Shown piece after piece: positions 11,641-24,920 of a DNA stretch of 64,000 nt; the stretch's first letter is position 1; each line of letters opens with the position of its first letter. The notes under the pieces are model-generated. The model was given only the letters and a program-made list of their open reading frames with translations. It was not told where the DNA came from and made no database searches. Origin of the DNA: Lotus japonicus (lineage: Eukaryota > Streptophyta > Magnoliopsida > Fabales > Fabaceae); NCBI RefSeq assembly GCF_012489685.1, contig NC_080041.1, positions 25,223,780 through 25,287,779 of the forward strand, given 5' to 3'. A program made the position numbers and the translations under genes.

Positions 11641-14404
11641 ATGAGCATGGATTCAAAGAAATCCGCCTCTAATGGTCATGAGAAAACGTTAATACCGCAA
11701 GAACAGCAGGCAAAGGTATGTTTTGACACAGTTTTTTGGAAACTATTAAACTGCAATGTTTTGAGCAAAGGAGCACTGTGACGGATTATGATGTTCTTCC
11801 TTCTAGATCAATGAGTTGAGAAGGTTAATTGGGCCGCTGTCCGGTAAGGCATCCATCTATTGTTCTGATGCATCCATCTCAAGGTATTTGAGGGCACGGA
11901 ATTGGAATGTCAAGAAGGCAGCTAAAATGTTGAAGCAAACCTTAAAATGGAGAGCAGAGTACAAACCGGAAGAGATCCGCTGGGTGGGTAGCGACTTTTA
12001 TGTTTTTTTATTTCAAACTAACTTTTGAGTCATAATGCATAGCTGGGATGAGCCTTGTTTTATTATGTCTATGTCAAGATTTTTCTATATAACTAGTTTA
12101 GTATGGTGAAGCCAAGTATTTGTTCTGTATGTTTTCACCCTTTCTTAAAGTGGAGTTGAGGATAGCCTGAGTCCTGAGTAAATATTTAATGTTCTCAAGC
12201 AGAGCCACTGGTCTTGTTGCCATATCTGATCAATATGGCACAACCAGCAACTGAATGTCATATTAATCTGAAGACTCATTAAAAAAATTCAGTTGACCTA
12301 GTCAATTATTGACTCATGAATTGTGTGTAATCTGGTTAAGTTAGGTCAAACTATAAACTTTCCGAAATTATCTTCTGGTGAAAGTTGTCTGATGTGTATT
12401 TTCTGCCGATGCAGGAAGATATTGCTCATGAAGCAGAGACAGGAAAGATCTATAGGGCAAATTATATTGACAAGCTTGGGAGAACAGTCCTTGTAATGAG
12501 ACCTGGCCGCCAGGTATCTTCTGAAAATCATTCTTACGTTGGAGCATTTCTAAGTCAGATGTTTAGAGTGGGCTTGGATTTAGTGAAAATATAAGAATGA
12601 GAATGCAGGAATTGTTTAAACATATTTTTTTCAAACTACCTTATCGCCTTATCGGGTTTCAGTTCTACCATTTTAACTCCTAGAAAGCACTCTTTTACTC
12701 AGTGCTTTGACATTGATGATAGATCAAATAGATGATTGATAGGAACCAGCCAAAGAAGAAGAAATAAAACATCGGTATTATTCAAGTAACCCCAGGTTAT
12801 TTGAGAGATCCTAGACTCTCCTATTCCCAATTACAAAATGGTCCCCAAAAGATGCTGTTTCTCTCTAAGTCTCTTATTTATAACCTTCTCTCTCACTCGA
12901 ACTAACTCTCTCAAATTAGCTAAAACTACTTCTCAGCTAACTATCTATGAGTACCGATCGATGATACCTGCATAACTGATAAAATCTTATGCATAATTGA
13001 TCTTGTAGTGGATGTTATCTATTTTTCTAATTTTCTTCTTTATTTGGAGTGCAGAACTCAAAGTCAACAAAAGGACAAATTAAGTATTTGGTATACTGCA
13101 TGGAGAATGCTATTTTAAATCTTTCACAAGAACAGGAACAGATGGTCTGGCTGATTGACTTCCAGGGTTTCAATATGTCACATATATCAATCAAAGTGAC
13201 ACGTGAAACTGCCCATGTATTACAAGAACATTATCCCGAACGGCTTGGTCTTGCAATACTGTACAATGCGCCTAAATTCTTCGAACCATTCTTCACGGTA
13301 AAGCCTTTTCATTCTCGCACTTCATGCTTCAATCTTCTTGGTATTGTTTATGCAAACATGTTGCTTTTGGTTAAGCCATATATAATTTAACTTGTAATGT
13401 AATGGCCTATGAAATGTTTAATGAAGCACGAGTTGATGTTTTAATGCTGAATATTTTAGACTTATGCCAAAATATGAGTCCAAAAATGAATTTCGTTCTT
13501 AAGGATCTTTTTATGCTCTATGGATATTCGAGGCACTTGAGGTGAGGTTGTGATTGAAATCGAAGTGCACTTGGTTCAGAATTGAAGCACTGGATGCAAG
13601 CTCCTTTCTTTTTCTTCCATTCATTATTTGTGTGATGAACTAGATCCAAGTTTTTCATCTTTCATTTGATTTCATTTTTTTAATTTTCCAAACCTGTCAT
13701 TCTTTATAATAATGAGGCTTAAGGACTCTAAAAGTCAAAAGTATCCAACTCATTTACTTCTATTACTTTGCTTCTGGCATAGGAATCTATTCACTGGTTT
13801 CTAGAATTGCAAAGCTATGTAGGAAATTTTGTAGTTTACTTATCCAAACAAGTGCATTTGTTTTAACTGCTAATAATTACTCTGATTAATCTTGTTCCGT
13901 TTTGTGATGACAAAATATATTCTGCTGCAGATGGTAAAGCCCCTATTAGAGACCAAGACTTATAATAAAGTCAAGTTCGGTTACTCTGATGATCAGAACA
14001 CCAAGAAGCTAATGGAGGATTTGTTTGATTTTGACCATCTTGAATCTGCATTTGGTGGGAAAGATACTGCAGAGTTTGAGATAAACAAATATGCTGAGCG
14101 AATGAAAGAGGATGACAAGAAGATTCCCTCTTTTTGGGCAAGTGAAAACTCTACATCCTCAGTCCAAAACATTGCTCCTTCTTTAGATTCAATTAAGTTA
14201 GACACAGATTCTGATGCTTCAGATAATGAGAAAAAAGTATGTGCATCTGACAGTGAGAAAATTGATTGTTCCCCTAACCCCGATTCGGAAACTGACATCA
14301 TTGACCATGATGAGAATAATCTAGGGAAAAGAAATGACATCATTGACCATGATGAGAATAATCAAGGGAAAAGAAATGCAAATGAAGATAGCAAGGTGCT
14401 ATGA
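11641..14404 (+). CDS. SEC14-like CRAL-TRIO domain protein (phosphatidylinositol transfer-like)
   Basis: Exons 11641-11715, 11807-11983, 12415-12513, 13055-13297 and 13931-14404 (stop 14402-14404) splice in frame with GT-AG borders to a 355-residue protein. Residues about 26-85 form the CRAL-TRIO N helix bundle (ISRYLRARNWNVKKAAKML). Residues about 90-240 are the lipid-binding domain (YRANYIDKLGRTVLVMRPG, VWLIDFQGFNM, YPERLGLAILYNAPKFFEPF). The tail is acidic and low in complexity. Such small SEC14 proteins bind and exchange phosphoinositides or other lipids; the ligand cannot be told from sequence. The ATG chosen is the first in the exon after the 5' UTR intron and gives MSMDSKK. Intron 4 holds an LTR-like repeat and intron 1 a MITE. 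The last exon contains an in-frame 42-bp duplication. Confidence 0.93.
12737..12959 (-). repeat. Possible solo LTR in intron of the SEC14-like gene
   Basis: The minus strand reads like a short plant LTR: a TATA-like TTATAAATAAGAG followed by AT-rich sequence ending CCTATCA. GATGAT occurs on both sides (12731-12736 and 12960-12965), which could be a target duplication, although the minus-strand 5' end does not begin with TG as an LTR should. It lies wholly inside the intron 12514-13054. Confidence 0.4.
14294..14377 (+). repeat. In-frame 42-bp tandem duplication in SEC14-like tail
   Basis: Bases 14294-14335 and 14336-14377 are near-identical and encode DIIDHDENNLGKRN and DIIDHDENNQGKRN. The duplication keeps frame and lengthens the acidic C-terminal tail by 14 residues. 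Confidence 0.95.
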
Positions 14405-14512
14405 CTTTCTTGTTTGAAATTTAGAACGAGAAACTACATCCCTTAGAGCCTCTGAGTTTACATAGAGGCAGTGAGGTAGCAAGGTGCTGTGACATTCTTG
14501 TTTGAAATTTAG
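14390..14512 (+). repeat. Near-tandem 35-bp repeat spanning stop codon and 3' UTR
   Basis: A 35-bp stretch at 14390-14424, which includes the stop codon of the SEC14-like gene, recurs at 14478-14512 with two substitutions (shared core TTCTTGTTTGAAATTTAG). The offset is 88 bp, so the unit is probably a diverged 88-bp tandem duplication. Confidence 0.85.
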
Positions 14513-15920
14513 TATCAAGAGACTTTTTGTTAACTTGATGTTGTATTTAAGATGACAGATGATTTTACTATGTTATGATTTTACCATGCGCATGTTGGTT
14601 TGAGTAGTGGACGCATAAGTTAATGCACTTTTTTCAAAAGCTACACTTTGTGGCTACTTGCTTGAGTTGATTTTGGAACCTAAATTGGTTTGCAACAGCT
14701 AAACCAAACACACTTGTAATATATTGGACCTTCTCACCTTTAAAGTTGGTATGGATTCTTACTTGCTCATCCAACAATAATTGGCTTCTCTTAGACTCTT
14801 ATTGACAGATGATTGATTATTATAGCAAGCAGGTCTATTTCTCCTTCACCCAACTGCATCATGTCTAGGAATTCATGTGTTATCTAGGCTTGGATCTGGT
14901 TCCTCTAAGGTGAGAGTCTCATGGAAAATTTATCCTATTCTAACCTAACCTAACGTTTTATGGTGTTTGATTTTCTAAATCGCCTATCTTCTCATACGTT
15001 TTCTTTCAATTTAATTTATGTACTACAAAGTATTTATAATTCCATGCACTGAACAGATATTTTGGGGAAATAGAAAATAAATTTAAATGTGAAAATACAA
15101 AAAGTAAAACTTTAATTTTAAATTTTAAAATAATTTTAATTGTTAAAAAATTAATTTAATTTTAGTTTGTAATTATCTCATTATTTGTGATGTTTGATGA
15201 AGGAAATTATTTGATTTTGAATACTTATATTTTAAATTAATATTCATTAGAGTTTGATTTAATATACAAAGATATAATTTTGCTTATAAAAAAGAAGATA
15301 TAATTTTGTCAAATTTTGTAACAGAACACAAATTTAATAGTATATAAGAATGGATAAACACCATCACTGGTTTTTTTATACTTAAAAAATAAAAATTCAA
15401 ACATTTGTTTTTAATTTGAACAGATTAAAATACTGCAGTGCAGGCTATTTTGAATTGAAAACTGTAAGAAAGACATTCATGTAAACTCCCACTGCAAGTG
15501 GAAGGAGGAGCTAATGAAAAGCAGTATTCTGGGATAACAAGTTTTATTGTAAGAATTAAGGGTATCCAGTAAAATTGATATTACAACTCAATGAACTCAT
15601 ATACATAATGGACGTGAAATCATTTATATAAGAATTGACTCATGGAAGGTTTAACTAGCAGTCTAGGACACTGGAGTGAAGCTAGACATCCCAAAGAGAA
15701 GCCCAAACTTTCATTGTATCTAACTCAATACTGATAAATCTGGTTTCTCCCTTATGTGACTCTCCTTCAATGTTGCTGATGCTTGATAACTGATATGTTC
15801 CCTGAAACAAAGATAACAAAATGGGAAAAAAGATAAGAAAAGAAGAAAAAATAGGTGACACAGAACAGAAGCATAAACAGAAGTAGTTCAGTAATTGATG
15901 TAAACCCAACCTTAAAAATA
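14513..15920. other. Convergent intergenic spacer
   Basis: This AT-rich stretch lies between the 3' ends of the SEC14-like gene (+) and the phosphoglycerate mutase gene (-). It holds both 3' UTRs. I see no coding signal, transposon ends or strong repeat. Confidence 0.6.
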
Positions 15921-17799
15921 TCATTGAAACATGTCATCCAACCTCTGTCTGTAAAGAGCCAAACCCTGTGATGATTGAACCGAATAATAACGTCGTCAGT
16001 GCCTAGCAGACTTTTAAAAGGAAGATTTGAAGAATGGAACTTTATTTGAATACCAAGCTAGTAACAGATACCAAAAGAAGCATATCATCTCAGCAAAATG
16101 GGATGAAATTTAGAAGGAATATATAATATAGGTGCATACCCTAGTATAGGCATAAACACCAGCTTCGGTTGGGGCTATGGGACTACCCCTCCTTATGAAT
16201 CTTCCTTCTTTGAAAATATATAGCATTGGAATTCCAGTTGATAGTTCTAAACTAATAACCTGTCAAAACATGAAAGGATGAAAGAATGATTACTAGTGTA
16301 TCTGTCATGGCTCATAAGCATAAGATTCATGATGATTCAGAATTCTCCAGTAACCTCTTGGGAAGTAAGTTTGTCAAGATACATGATAATGGATCTCAGT
16401 GAATTTCCATGGGCTGCAATCATAACATTCTTTCCAGATAAAAGCTGTGGTTCAATCTGCACCATGATGTCACTTGAATCAGTATTATAACACATAACAC
16501 TGATTTGCTAGTGCGTGTTTGATTTCCCGTTTGCCTCAGCACAAACGGGAAATACAGATCCCGAAGCACAAACAAAGAAGCAAGATTTTGTCACGTACTT
16601 GGTCTCTAAAATAGGCAACTGCTCTTTGAGCACACATTTCCAAACTTTCGCCATTTGGTGGAGGTATGTCATAACTTCGGCGCCATTCATGGACTTGTTC
16701 CGTTCCATATTTGTCTGCTGTTTCTTGCTTATTGAGACCCTGTAGCTCCCCATACCTAAAATTATGACAATTAAAGCATACGAGTCATTTGTAACATACA
16801 AGGTTGAAAAGCAGGAATCCCAAACAAAAAATAGGGAAAATGTCTATTACATTCTTTCATTTAGTTGCCAAGCTGTTATGACTGGAATGGATTGCTTTTT
16901 TGTATCTTCACTAAAAACTTGACTCCATTCCCTTGCTTGTTCACTCTCATTGTGCATTATAATAGGCACCTACATCCAGGAAAGTTGAATAGATGTTTGA
17001 GAGTCTTATAATCAATTCTCATTTAACAGAATCATTTTTAGGTGATTATTTATTATTGTAGATGTTTAGCAATCAACTTAGAGAATTGATTCTAGTCCCA
17101 GAATCACTTTTAGGTAGTTACCTTCCGACGACGGTGCTGTGTCATGGCAAGCATGGCTGTCATTTGTGCACGAATTAAAGCAGATGTGAATATGACATCA
17201 ACTGGAATGTTGCTAATTCTTTTGCCAGCTTCAATTGCCTCATCTATGCCCTTCTCGGTTAGTGGAACATCAACACAACCTGTGAATAAGTTTTTTTCGT
17301 TCCACAAGGACTCGCCATGTCTAATAAGGATCAGCGCAGCTTCACCTAAGTAAGGGGCGAAAATTCAACACATTAAGCAAAATCAACGATGACTAACTAA
17401 AGGACACAATACAAGTTTTCTTAGAAAAGAAATACAACATTGGAATGCTACTCTATTAATGAACATGAAGGATGAAATGTCCAGCAATGAGTGTTAATTG
17501 ACAGCATATAGTTTCTTACTTGATTTCTTGGGAGTGTCACTTGTATTTCTTCTTGAAGGGGATGATGACACTGTATCAACCATTGATGTTTGAGAAGTTG
17601 AAGATCGAATTGCACTGCAATTCCTCTGCCTAGAGCTATTAATTTTAGTTCCTGTCCTTAACAGGCATTTACTGCTGAAAAAATCCTTTGCCTCCAGCTT
17701 TAATACATTGTTCCTAAGCTTTTGGTGATGGCTAATATTGTTGAAGCAGGAATGGGATTGGAAGGTTCCAATAGCGTGGTGATATACTTCAGTAGCCAT
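15921..17799 (-). CDS. 2,3-bisphosphoglycerate-dependent phosphoglycerate mutase, plastid-type
   Basis: Interconverts 3- and 2-phosphoglycerate through a phosphohistidine. Minus-strand exons 17799-17520, 17345-17122, 16969-16851, 16755-16599, 16456-16355, 16259-16140 and 15965-15921 (stop TGA at 15923-15921) join in frame to 348 residues. Residues 1 to about 93 are a Ser/Lys-rich, non-conserved extension that looks like a chloroplast transit peptide. Then come [19 protein letters not shown] (catalytic His103), [15 protein letters not shown], and the second catalytic His in AAHGNSLRS (His276), ending [13 protein letters not shown]. The length matches plant dPGM homologues. The codon before each intron agrees with its neighbour, supporting every junction. 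A 5' UTR intron (about 18387-17803) precedes the ATG. Plastid targeting is inferred from the extension only. Confidence 0.95.
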
Positions 17800-18600
17800 T
17801 CTCTGAAGATTGAAAAAAAAACAAGGAATTGTTCATTCATTACATTTATCCAACATAAGGAACAGAAACACATTTCAAAAACTAAATGAGATTATTTTAA
17901 AAATAAAAAGACCAAAATGAGATACTTTAAAAATCAGGAACTAAAGCCAAATACTGACAAGTTTTTTATATTTACTTTTTTGGCCTTAGCACAAGTTTCC
18001 TCTACAAGAGGCTAGCAAAAAACATTCACGTCACAGTGAGACTAGCTCTTGAGCGGTTATTTTTCCCCCCGGTTCACAAGACTCAAACCCTTACTTAAGG
18101 AGATGTACCACATGAACCAACCACCATTGGTAAATACTGAAAAGTTACTATTCCTAAAAACATACTTTTTCTATAAAGATGCAGATCTATGTGTATAATT
18201 GCAAAACAGAAGATAACCAAATAAGACATATATAATGAAGAATACAGAGAAAATTGATTCAGAGTACCCTGCAGCAATTAACAGAGGAAAACAGCAAAAC
18301 AAATAAAAACATGCGAAACTGAAAGTGGAAAGAGCAAACTAGTATATCTAGTTTGAGAGTTGATAAAAGGCACAGATAACTTCTTACCTGCTTTGTGTAA
18401 GGATGACAATGAAAACAATGTTGGTGGAAGAAGATGAAGGTGATACAGAAGCTACGTGATATGATGTCAATTATTGAGAGGGAAAAGGAACAGAAACTGG
18501 AATAGCAGAAGTATGAATGTAAATATGTAATGGCACAGAAGAAGTAGGTGTTTGATGTGGTTTGTGGCCCCAAAAGTCACGTTTTAAACAGCTTATGACA

Positions 18601-18610
18601 GTTTATATAG
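18601..18610 (-). promoter_or_regulatory. TATA box of the phosphoglycerate mutase gene
   Basis: On the minus strand CTATATAAAC at 18610-18601 precedes a 5' UTR exon whose end is a good donor (CAG|GTAAG at 18388/18387). The matching acceptor lies 3 nt before the ATG. Start of transcription near 18575 is inferred. Confidence 0.5.
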
Positions 18611-19120
18611 TTCGATAAAAACTAAGAGTGGTGCCACAATTCACAAGCACAATAATCCAAGCTTCGTTAACTATATAGTTTCAACCTACCACTACCAGTT
18701 TTTCTCTGCTCAATGTTTGTATTTAATGCTTAGGAGATGAAGAATCACTTGAACTGGGAAAGAATATTCTTTCGTTATGTCGTTGTGTGCTCAGTGTAAA
18801 CAAAGCATTTAAAGATTTGTAATCAACTGAGTAGTATGGTTAAAATAAAAAATATAATTATTTATTTTTTTATAATATTAAAAGTTCTATGTTATCAAAT
18901 CAACACTTTCAAAAAAATGTTATCAAATCAACTTTTTAGCGAATTTCAGTTATAAATTTGTAACAGAAATTTTGAATATTTGATGTACGTAAAATTCTAT
19001 TTTTGAAGAAAGTTTAATATAAAATGAAATTTATAAAATATAGAATTTCACGTTAAGACAATTTTTTATCCTTTGAAATTTTATCTCCTATTTGAATAAC
19101 ATTTTATCTCTGTTAGATTA

Positions 19121-20470
19121 CTTTTTTTTTCTCCAACGAAAAACTAGGTCACAGACAAGGAGGACTTGAAAAACAACGTTCCTAGCTCCCTGTTGAGCCT
19201 ATTCTCAACACAGATGTCTGGGAGGCAACTATGAAGCCTCTTTCCTTGCAAGCCAATCAGCTACACCCTTCCCATCCTGTGAGATCCAACACACACTCAT
19301 TTCCAGCAGCGCGAGAGCAACTCACGAATTTGCCTCAAGATTTAGGCTTCAACGTGCATATCAATCCCCTCCTCATCCTCAAGAATTATGATGAGATTCT
19401 TGCAATCACAATCACATAACACATTACGGTAACCTCAATTCCAGGTCAAGTCCAACCCGTCTCTTAATGTTGTCGCTTCCGCCAAGAAGGAAGACCCCCC
19501 ACCCCCCTGCCGCATAACTACTAAAGCCCACAATCCAGTGGCCACAATGGCCTCGAAGAAGGCCGCCACCCCTCATGTTGTTCGCATCCTCTAGCTAGCT
19601 TCTGTTTGTGTTTAGCTTGACCGCACCATGAGGCCAGGGGAAGCACGCCAACCAGACTCTACCGCCCTGCCATCCTCCAAAGCCTCGGCTTGACTGTAAT
19701 TCACGAACTCCTCATGATCATGATTAATTCTACGCATCTTCATTTGCAAGGTCCAGGGACGCTCCTAAAAAATTATGTTGTTCAGCCACCGCCATACGCC
19801 CCACAACGGTGCGATGAACCTAATACCATGCTTACTCCTCGCTTGCCTCTCTATCCAACCAGACAAATCCTTGTGCGTGAACCCGTTATAACTCAGTGCT
19901 CCCAAACCCTGCCAGACCTGCATCGAAAAGGAACAATCTCGCAAGCAATGGACCCCATCTTCTTGCTCATGCAAGCAACCACTGCAGACAACCAATGTAA
20001 CCAGGTGACAACAGACTCTGTTAGCATTAACTAGTAGTGCGTTATGGAGTGACATCCAGAGAAACATTCTAACTTTCTCTGGAATTTTCTGCTTCCACAC
20101 CAAATTCCATGCTCCATCTCTTACCTGATCTTCCACCTAGACTCGAAGCCACGTATACCCCGATTTCACCGAGTAAATGTCATTGCTACTTCCTTGTCAA
20201 GTCCATATCCCCAGAATTCTCCTCAACCACCTGAGTTACCCGAGAAAACCACTCCCTTGTACCCAACGAGAGGTAATGTAGAGTTGTTCCAGGTGCCACT
20301 GATCATCATGAATCAGGTCCCTTAATTGGAGAACAAAATCTGAGACGTGCACAAAGGGAACATGAGCTCCAAGGAACCCAGATCCCGACCAACCACTGTA
20401 CCAAATCCATGCGAATTTAACGAAGTCGCGCCAACATGCTCTTGCGGTCGCGCTAGCATACCTACACACT
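19121..20470 (-). mobile_element. 5'-truncated LINE (zinc-binding and RNase H remnants)
   Basis: On the minus strand, from 20470 downward, frames show fragments of a plant L1-type ORF2. PFVHVSD and LRDLIHDDQWHLEQLY belong to the region after RT. IPEKVRMFLWMSLHNALL with VVCSGCLHEQEDGVHCLRDC is the RT-associated zinc-binding domain. GGGLLRGHCGHWIVGFS and DGKGVADWLARKGAS are RNase H pieces. Stops and frame changes separate them (for example a stop just before VEDQVRDG and one after NNIIF). A T-run at 19123-19131 is the poly(A) tail seen from the plus strand. EN and most of RT are missing, as expected for 5' truncation. No clear target duplication was found. Confidence 0.8.
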
Positions 20471-21891
20471 AAAACTAGGAAAAAAGACATAAAAATATAT
20501 GGAAATAACAAAAAAAAATCCTAAAATAAACAAAAAATGCAAAAGGACATAAAGTTAGACTAAAATGTATTGAAATTATTAAAATAACATATTTCTTCGG
20601 TTTTAAAATAACTGTTCAAAAGAAAAGAAACACACATTAAAAAATGCAATTAATTTTGCAAACTTTTTAAAATATATTATTTATTTTTCTATTTTATCCT
20701 TTAAAATAATATTTTTATCACTCACTATATGGAAACATATCAATTAATACTCTTAAAATTCTAAAATGAACAATGAAAACAATTTTTTGTTCTCTCCACC
20801 AATTGCACAATTATTTTAGAATAAGGGAGTACTAAACTATCATAAAATACCCAAGAGAATGACCCTATGTCCAAGGGCCGACAGTGCAAATGAAAAATTT
20901 AAGAATTCTTAAATGTTTCAACATCTCGTAAAGAAATCTAGAATGATGATAATTAAACAATATTCTATTCTGATAGATATGTAAGTAGTTAACCTCACCA
21001 ATGTGCCTCTTCAATAATAGTTAACGTGTTCTTTCACACATCCAAGAGACATGCCCTTTAATTTTGTAATTGTCAAGGTACATTATCTTTCCACTAATCC
21101 AAAAAGTGATGTTATTTCTACATTACATTTTCTTAAGGATAAAACATAGATATAATACTTTGAGTATTGCATATGCTATTGTCCAATGTATAGTCTAACC
21201 ATTTGCTTTCTTAATTTATGAATGTGATAATTTTTTTGTTATTTTTAACTATGTGTCATGTTATTTTAAACTCATTTTCAACACACATGTTATGTTATAA
21301 AAATCAAAGAGTCCTTTAAAAAAATGTTACAAGTTTTACAAAAATATTGTCAGGAATGTTGTTTCCCATAACTCTCAAAACCAACAAAATCATTTCCGAG
21401 TAAAATGAAAAATATGTTTGGTGTGTATATATTATTCTTCAAAATGTTTTTTTTAAGTTTTATTTAAAAAATATACAAATAATCATATTTAGTGGAAGGA
21501 AGGGTTAGTGGGAAATAACTTACATTTTTTTTTTGAAATAGGGAGATAACTGACATTTTCATTGGAATGTAAGATTCTCCTTCTTTCATATGAATAAAAT
21601 TTATAAAATCTTGTGTAACTTACATGCCTGAGAATCTCTCATACTCGGAAATAAAAAATTTAAAACTTGTACCAAACCTAAAAATGTTAAAATATGTTAC
21701 TAGAGAATTAAGGTTTTTAATTGAGTGTATTTATTTTAGAGTTGAACCTTAAGAGTCATTTGTAAAGTAGTATCGGATTGTCGTATGTGATTACTAATTC
21801 CGTTCAACAATTTAGGTGCTTAAGTAATAGGATTGAAAAACAATTGATATCTTTTAGATTGAAAAAAACCTAAGAAAATGGCAAATATGGT
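20471..21891. other. AT-rich gene-free spacer
   Basis: Only AT-rich sequence with homopolymer runs is present. I see no protein similarity, RNA gene or clear transposon ends. Confidence 0.6.
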
Positions 21892-22138
21892 CTGTTTGAT
21901 TAGGGTCTTTAAAAAGTGTTTTTCAGTTTTTAAAAACTGTATTTGAAAAAACTTTTCACTTTCAATTTTTAAAACTAAAATACTTAAACAACTAAAAAAT
22001 GTTTTCTGTTTCAGTTTTTAGTTTTCAAGTTACAATTTTTTTAATGTTGGGAAGCATTTAGTTCAAACAGATTTTTTTCTTAACACAGTTTTTAAATATG
22101 GTTTTCAAAAACTTAAAAACTGCAATCAAATAGATCCA
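21892..22138. repeat. MITE-like repeat with inverted GTCTGTTTGATT/GATCTATTTGATT ends
   Basis: GTCTGTTTGATTAGG at the left and the reverse complement of the right end, GGATCTATTTGATTGC, are imperfect inverted repeats. The interior has many AAAAACTG/CAGTTTTT motifs in both orientations, so the region can fold back. No clean target duplication is visible. Confidence 0.45.
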
Positions 22139-22432
22139 CTACAGTTTTTTAAGAACCGTTTTCTTTTTTTACAAGATAAATTATTAAGGACGTTGTTGAG
22201 AGTTTGAAGGACAAAGGGTTCATATCTTGAATGATGCTGCTGTTATTTGGAGTTTTAAACTTTAAATAGAACAATAATGAATTAATGATAAGAGAGTAGA
22301 GAGATTTAATTTATTGGATACATTATTAGCAGACTAAAATAAAAGATAGTCTAAACTATCGGTGAAAAAAGTGCAATTAAGAAAAAAAAAAAATTAAATT
22401 AACTACAAATCAGGAGCACCCAAATGTTCCAA

Positions 22433-23922
22433 TTAAAAATCAGAAACTGATCTGGCAAGATTTACTGACATGGATTCTCTATTGAACTCTTGGAACTTGC
22501 TGATATTCTCAGGGCAACCAGATGCAACCTCCTCCTTCATGAAACCCATATTGTTAACAAACCTATCACCGGTGGTGATGCCGTTAAAGCGGTTGAGAAT
22601 GACATGGAATTGGTGGCGGCCAGGGGTGGCTTCTTTGCAGTCATGTAAAGGACTGCTCAACAGTCTGGCATCACAAATATGATCTGTCAGTTTCTCATCA
22701 ACGAAGATCTTGTATGCTCCTGATGAGTCAGTCCTTGCTTTCTTGCTGTACACAATGTCACTGGTGAGATTGTCCTTGCATTGCAAAAGAACCTCCGCAC
22801 CTAGGGGAGGGAAAATCGTCAGAGTTACATAAATCAGTGAGAATTGGAGCATCAAACTAACACTTAAAATAAGGCATTTTGAAATTTTTATATCAAATTG
22901 TGCCTAATCATATTCCAATGTTGATTATGAAAAAAAACTTGTCAATAAATGGATCCGAACTTGCTGCAATATATGTTTCCCCTCTTTGAAACAGTTTATT
23001 TGAGTTAGCATAAAACTTATGCACGTATTAGAGCATAGGTAAATAGCTTAAGACCCTACTTATAAACTGTTTGAGCTTATTTTCATAAACGGTTCATATT
23101 AACTTTAAGTTATTACTCAAGCGCATCCTAAATCCACGACAATTAGGCTTCAGATCTTGGCTATGTAAAAATGAATCCAAATGCTTTGATTTTGTATAAG
23201 CTATCAATTTGTGTTTCCAAACGCAAATAGCTTATTAAATTTAAGCGCTTATGATATAAGCTCTTATACAATAAGCGCTTATTCAAAAACGCTTAATTAA
23301 GTTGTTTTTCCAAACGCTGTCGTGATCAATTTAGGATTAGGTGTTGTGTGGCAATTTACGAAGATTTATCCATCTTTTTAAATGAGATTTAAATGAATTT
23401 CAACTAAGTAATAAATAAGAGATTGTTAACATGAGAGTGTTAAAAATAATCTTGCTAGCCTTTTTATTGTTTGCAACCTCCAACATAAATCGCAATTGAG
23501 CGTGGGGTACATCTTCATCTGCGTACTAAATATCAAAACTGCAAAAGCAAAGATCTAGAAATAGAATTTAAATTCCAAATTCAATAATTTGAAAAACATA
23601 TCATATCTAAGATTTGGCGCAAGATAATACTTTTATTTTATTTTTCTTGAGTACAATTTAAGAACAAATAAGTAAATAGAAATAGTGACAATCAGGGAGA
23701 GAAGATAAAATGAGATCATCATCAGAGTGTGGATAAATTATTGACAAGAAGGGGTTACATACCGGCAATGTAGGCGGTAGCCGGAGTCTCAAAACCGGCA
23801 CGACAAGGGTCACAGTAAACACGACCCTTGACGCAAAAAGGGTTCTTGTTCGGGCGAATGGCTGCAACCATCGCCGGAACAACACACAAAACTACCAGAA
23901 ATGTTAATATTCTCATGACCAT
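22433..23922 (-). CDS. Pollen Ole e 1-like secreted protein
   Basis: Members of this family are small secreted cell-wall or pollen-tube proteins of uncertain biochemical role. Two minus-strand exons, 23922-23763 and 22800-22433 (stop 22435-22433), splice in phase (G|GT for Gly) to 175 residues. The N terminus (VMRILTFLVVLCVVPAMVAA) is a signal peptide. The mature part carries the family signature GRVYCDPCRAGFET and seven Cys overall, spaced as in the Ole e 1 fold. NLT and NIS are possible N-glycosylation sites. The start could be Met1 or Met3. The 962-bp intron contains a repeat near 23150-23330. A TATA-like run lies far upstream at 24311-24322, but a start site cannot be assigned. Confidence 0.9.
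23150..23330. repeat. MITE-like repeat in Ole e 1-like intron
   Basis: TAAGCGCTTAT, ATAAGCTCTTAT and related motifs occur in both orientations together with paired CCAAACGC motifs, giving strong fold-back potential. This matches the look of a common dicot MITE built on AAGCGCTT, but ends and target duplication are not clear. Confidence 0.45.
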
Positions 23923-24920
23923 CTTCACTGTCTCTCAATGAAAGTGATAATTACAGAAGTTGTGTTGTTCTATAATCAAGAAGAATAATGAGTATCACTA
24001 CAATTGAGATCGGATATGAGAAGATGCGTGATTTGTGTTCAAAACTTAAACTGTTTATTTTGACTCATATTACAACCATGCAATTTACTCGTTTAATTGA
24101 GCTAGTTGATCTAATATAAACCATTGAGTAGTATTCGCTAGATGTGTGGTGTGGGATGAATTGTCTGTGACTGTGATGCTGCCACTGTGAATGTGGTTAG
24201 CTAAGTGTCAAATTTTTGTGGTTGTTTTAAGAAGGATATAGATTTACACGAAGGAAAAACAAACAAAACAAGCCCTCTTAGACGGTTACGGCTGTAGTTA
24301 ATCAAGACTCCCCATATATATAGGAATCAAGTTATTTGAGAACACACAACACAATCATTAATTTAAATTACAAATTTCTTGTATTTGAGTTATTTTTCCG
24401 GTACCTTTATTTATTGAGAAAAAGTTTGATACACCGTTTTACACTGTTAACTAATCAGATTTCGTGAAAGACTGACATGACAAATCTTTGAAGTCCGATT
24501 AGTTGACGGTATAAAATAACTTTACAATATCAGTGCATCAAAATTAAACTCTTTATCAATCTTTATTAATTTCAAGTATTTTTTTTTTTAATTTCCTTAG
24601 CCGTTTTCATTTACATTATTAGCCGTTTTTCTTTTTACCTTAGTTTATTTCTCAACTATTCTTACTTTCGTATCTCAGAAGCAATAACTATTAGTTTTTT
24701 TAAGTGTCATAGGAACCTACAATGATGACTAGAGTCTCCTCTTTGAGTAATTATTTGTTTAAAAAGTCATTATACATTGGTTTCTTAGCTAATGCACACG
24801 GTTGTTCTTAACCTTAATTAATTAATTTAAACTAACAAATTGCACGCCAAATGAGATCCATATTGTTATTAAGAAGTTTTCATCTCCAAATCACGACTCA
24901 CGTTGGTATATGCAACTAAT
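23923..24920. other. Upstream region of Ole e 1-like gene
   Basis: The promoter and spacer are AT-rich. A TATATATA run at 24311-24322 is the only obvious core-promoter candidate. No ORF or repeat can be supported until the hAT element starts at 24929. Confidence 0.45.

Noticed and set aside
19690..20034. 114-codon plus frame at the truncated LINE
   Set aside because: The minus strand of the same bases encodes the LINE zinc-binding region; the plus frame has no motif.
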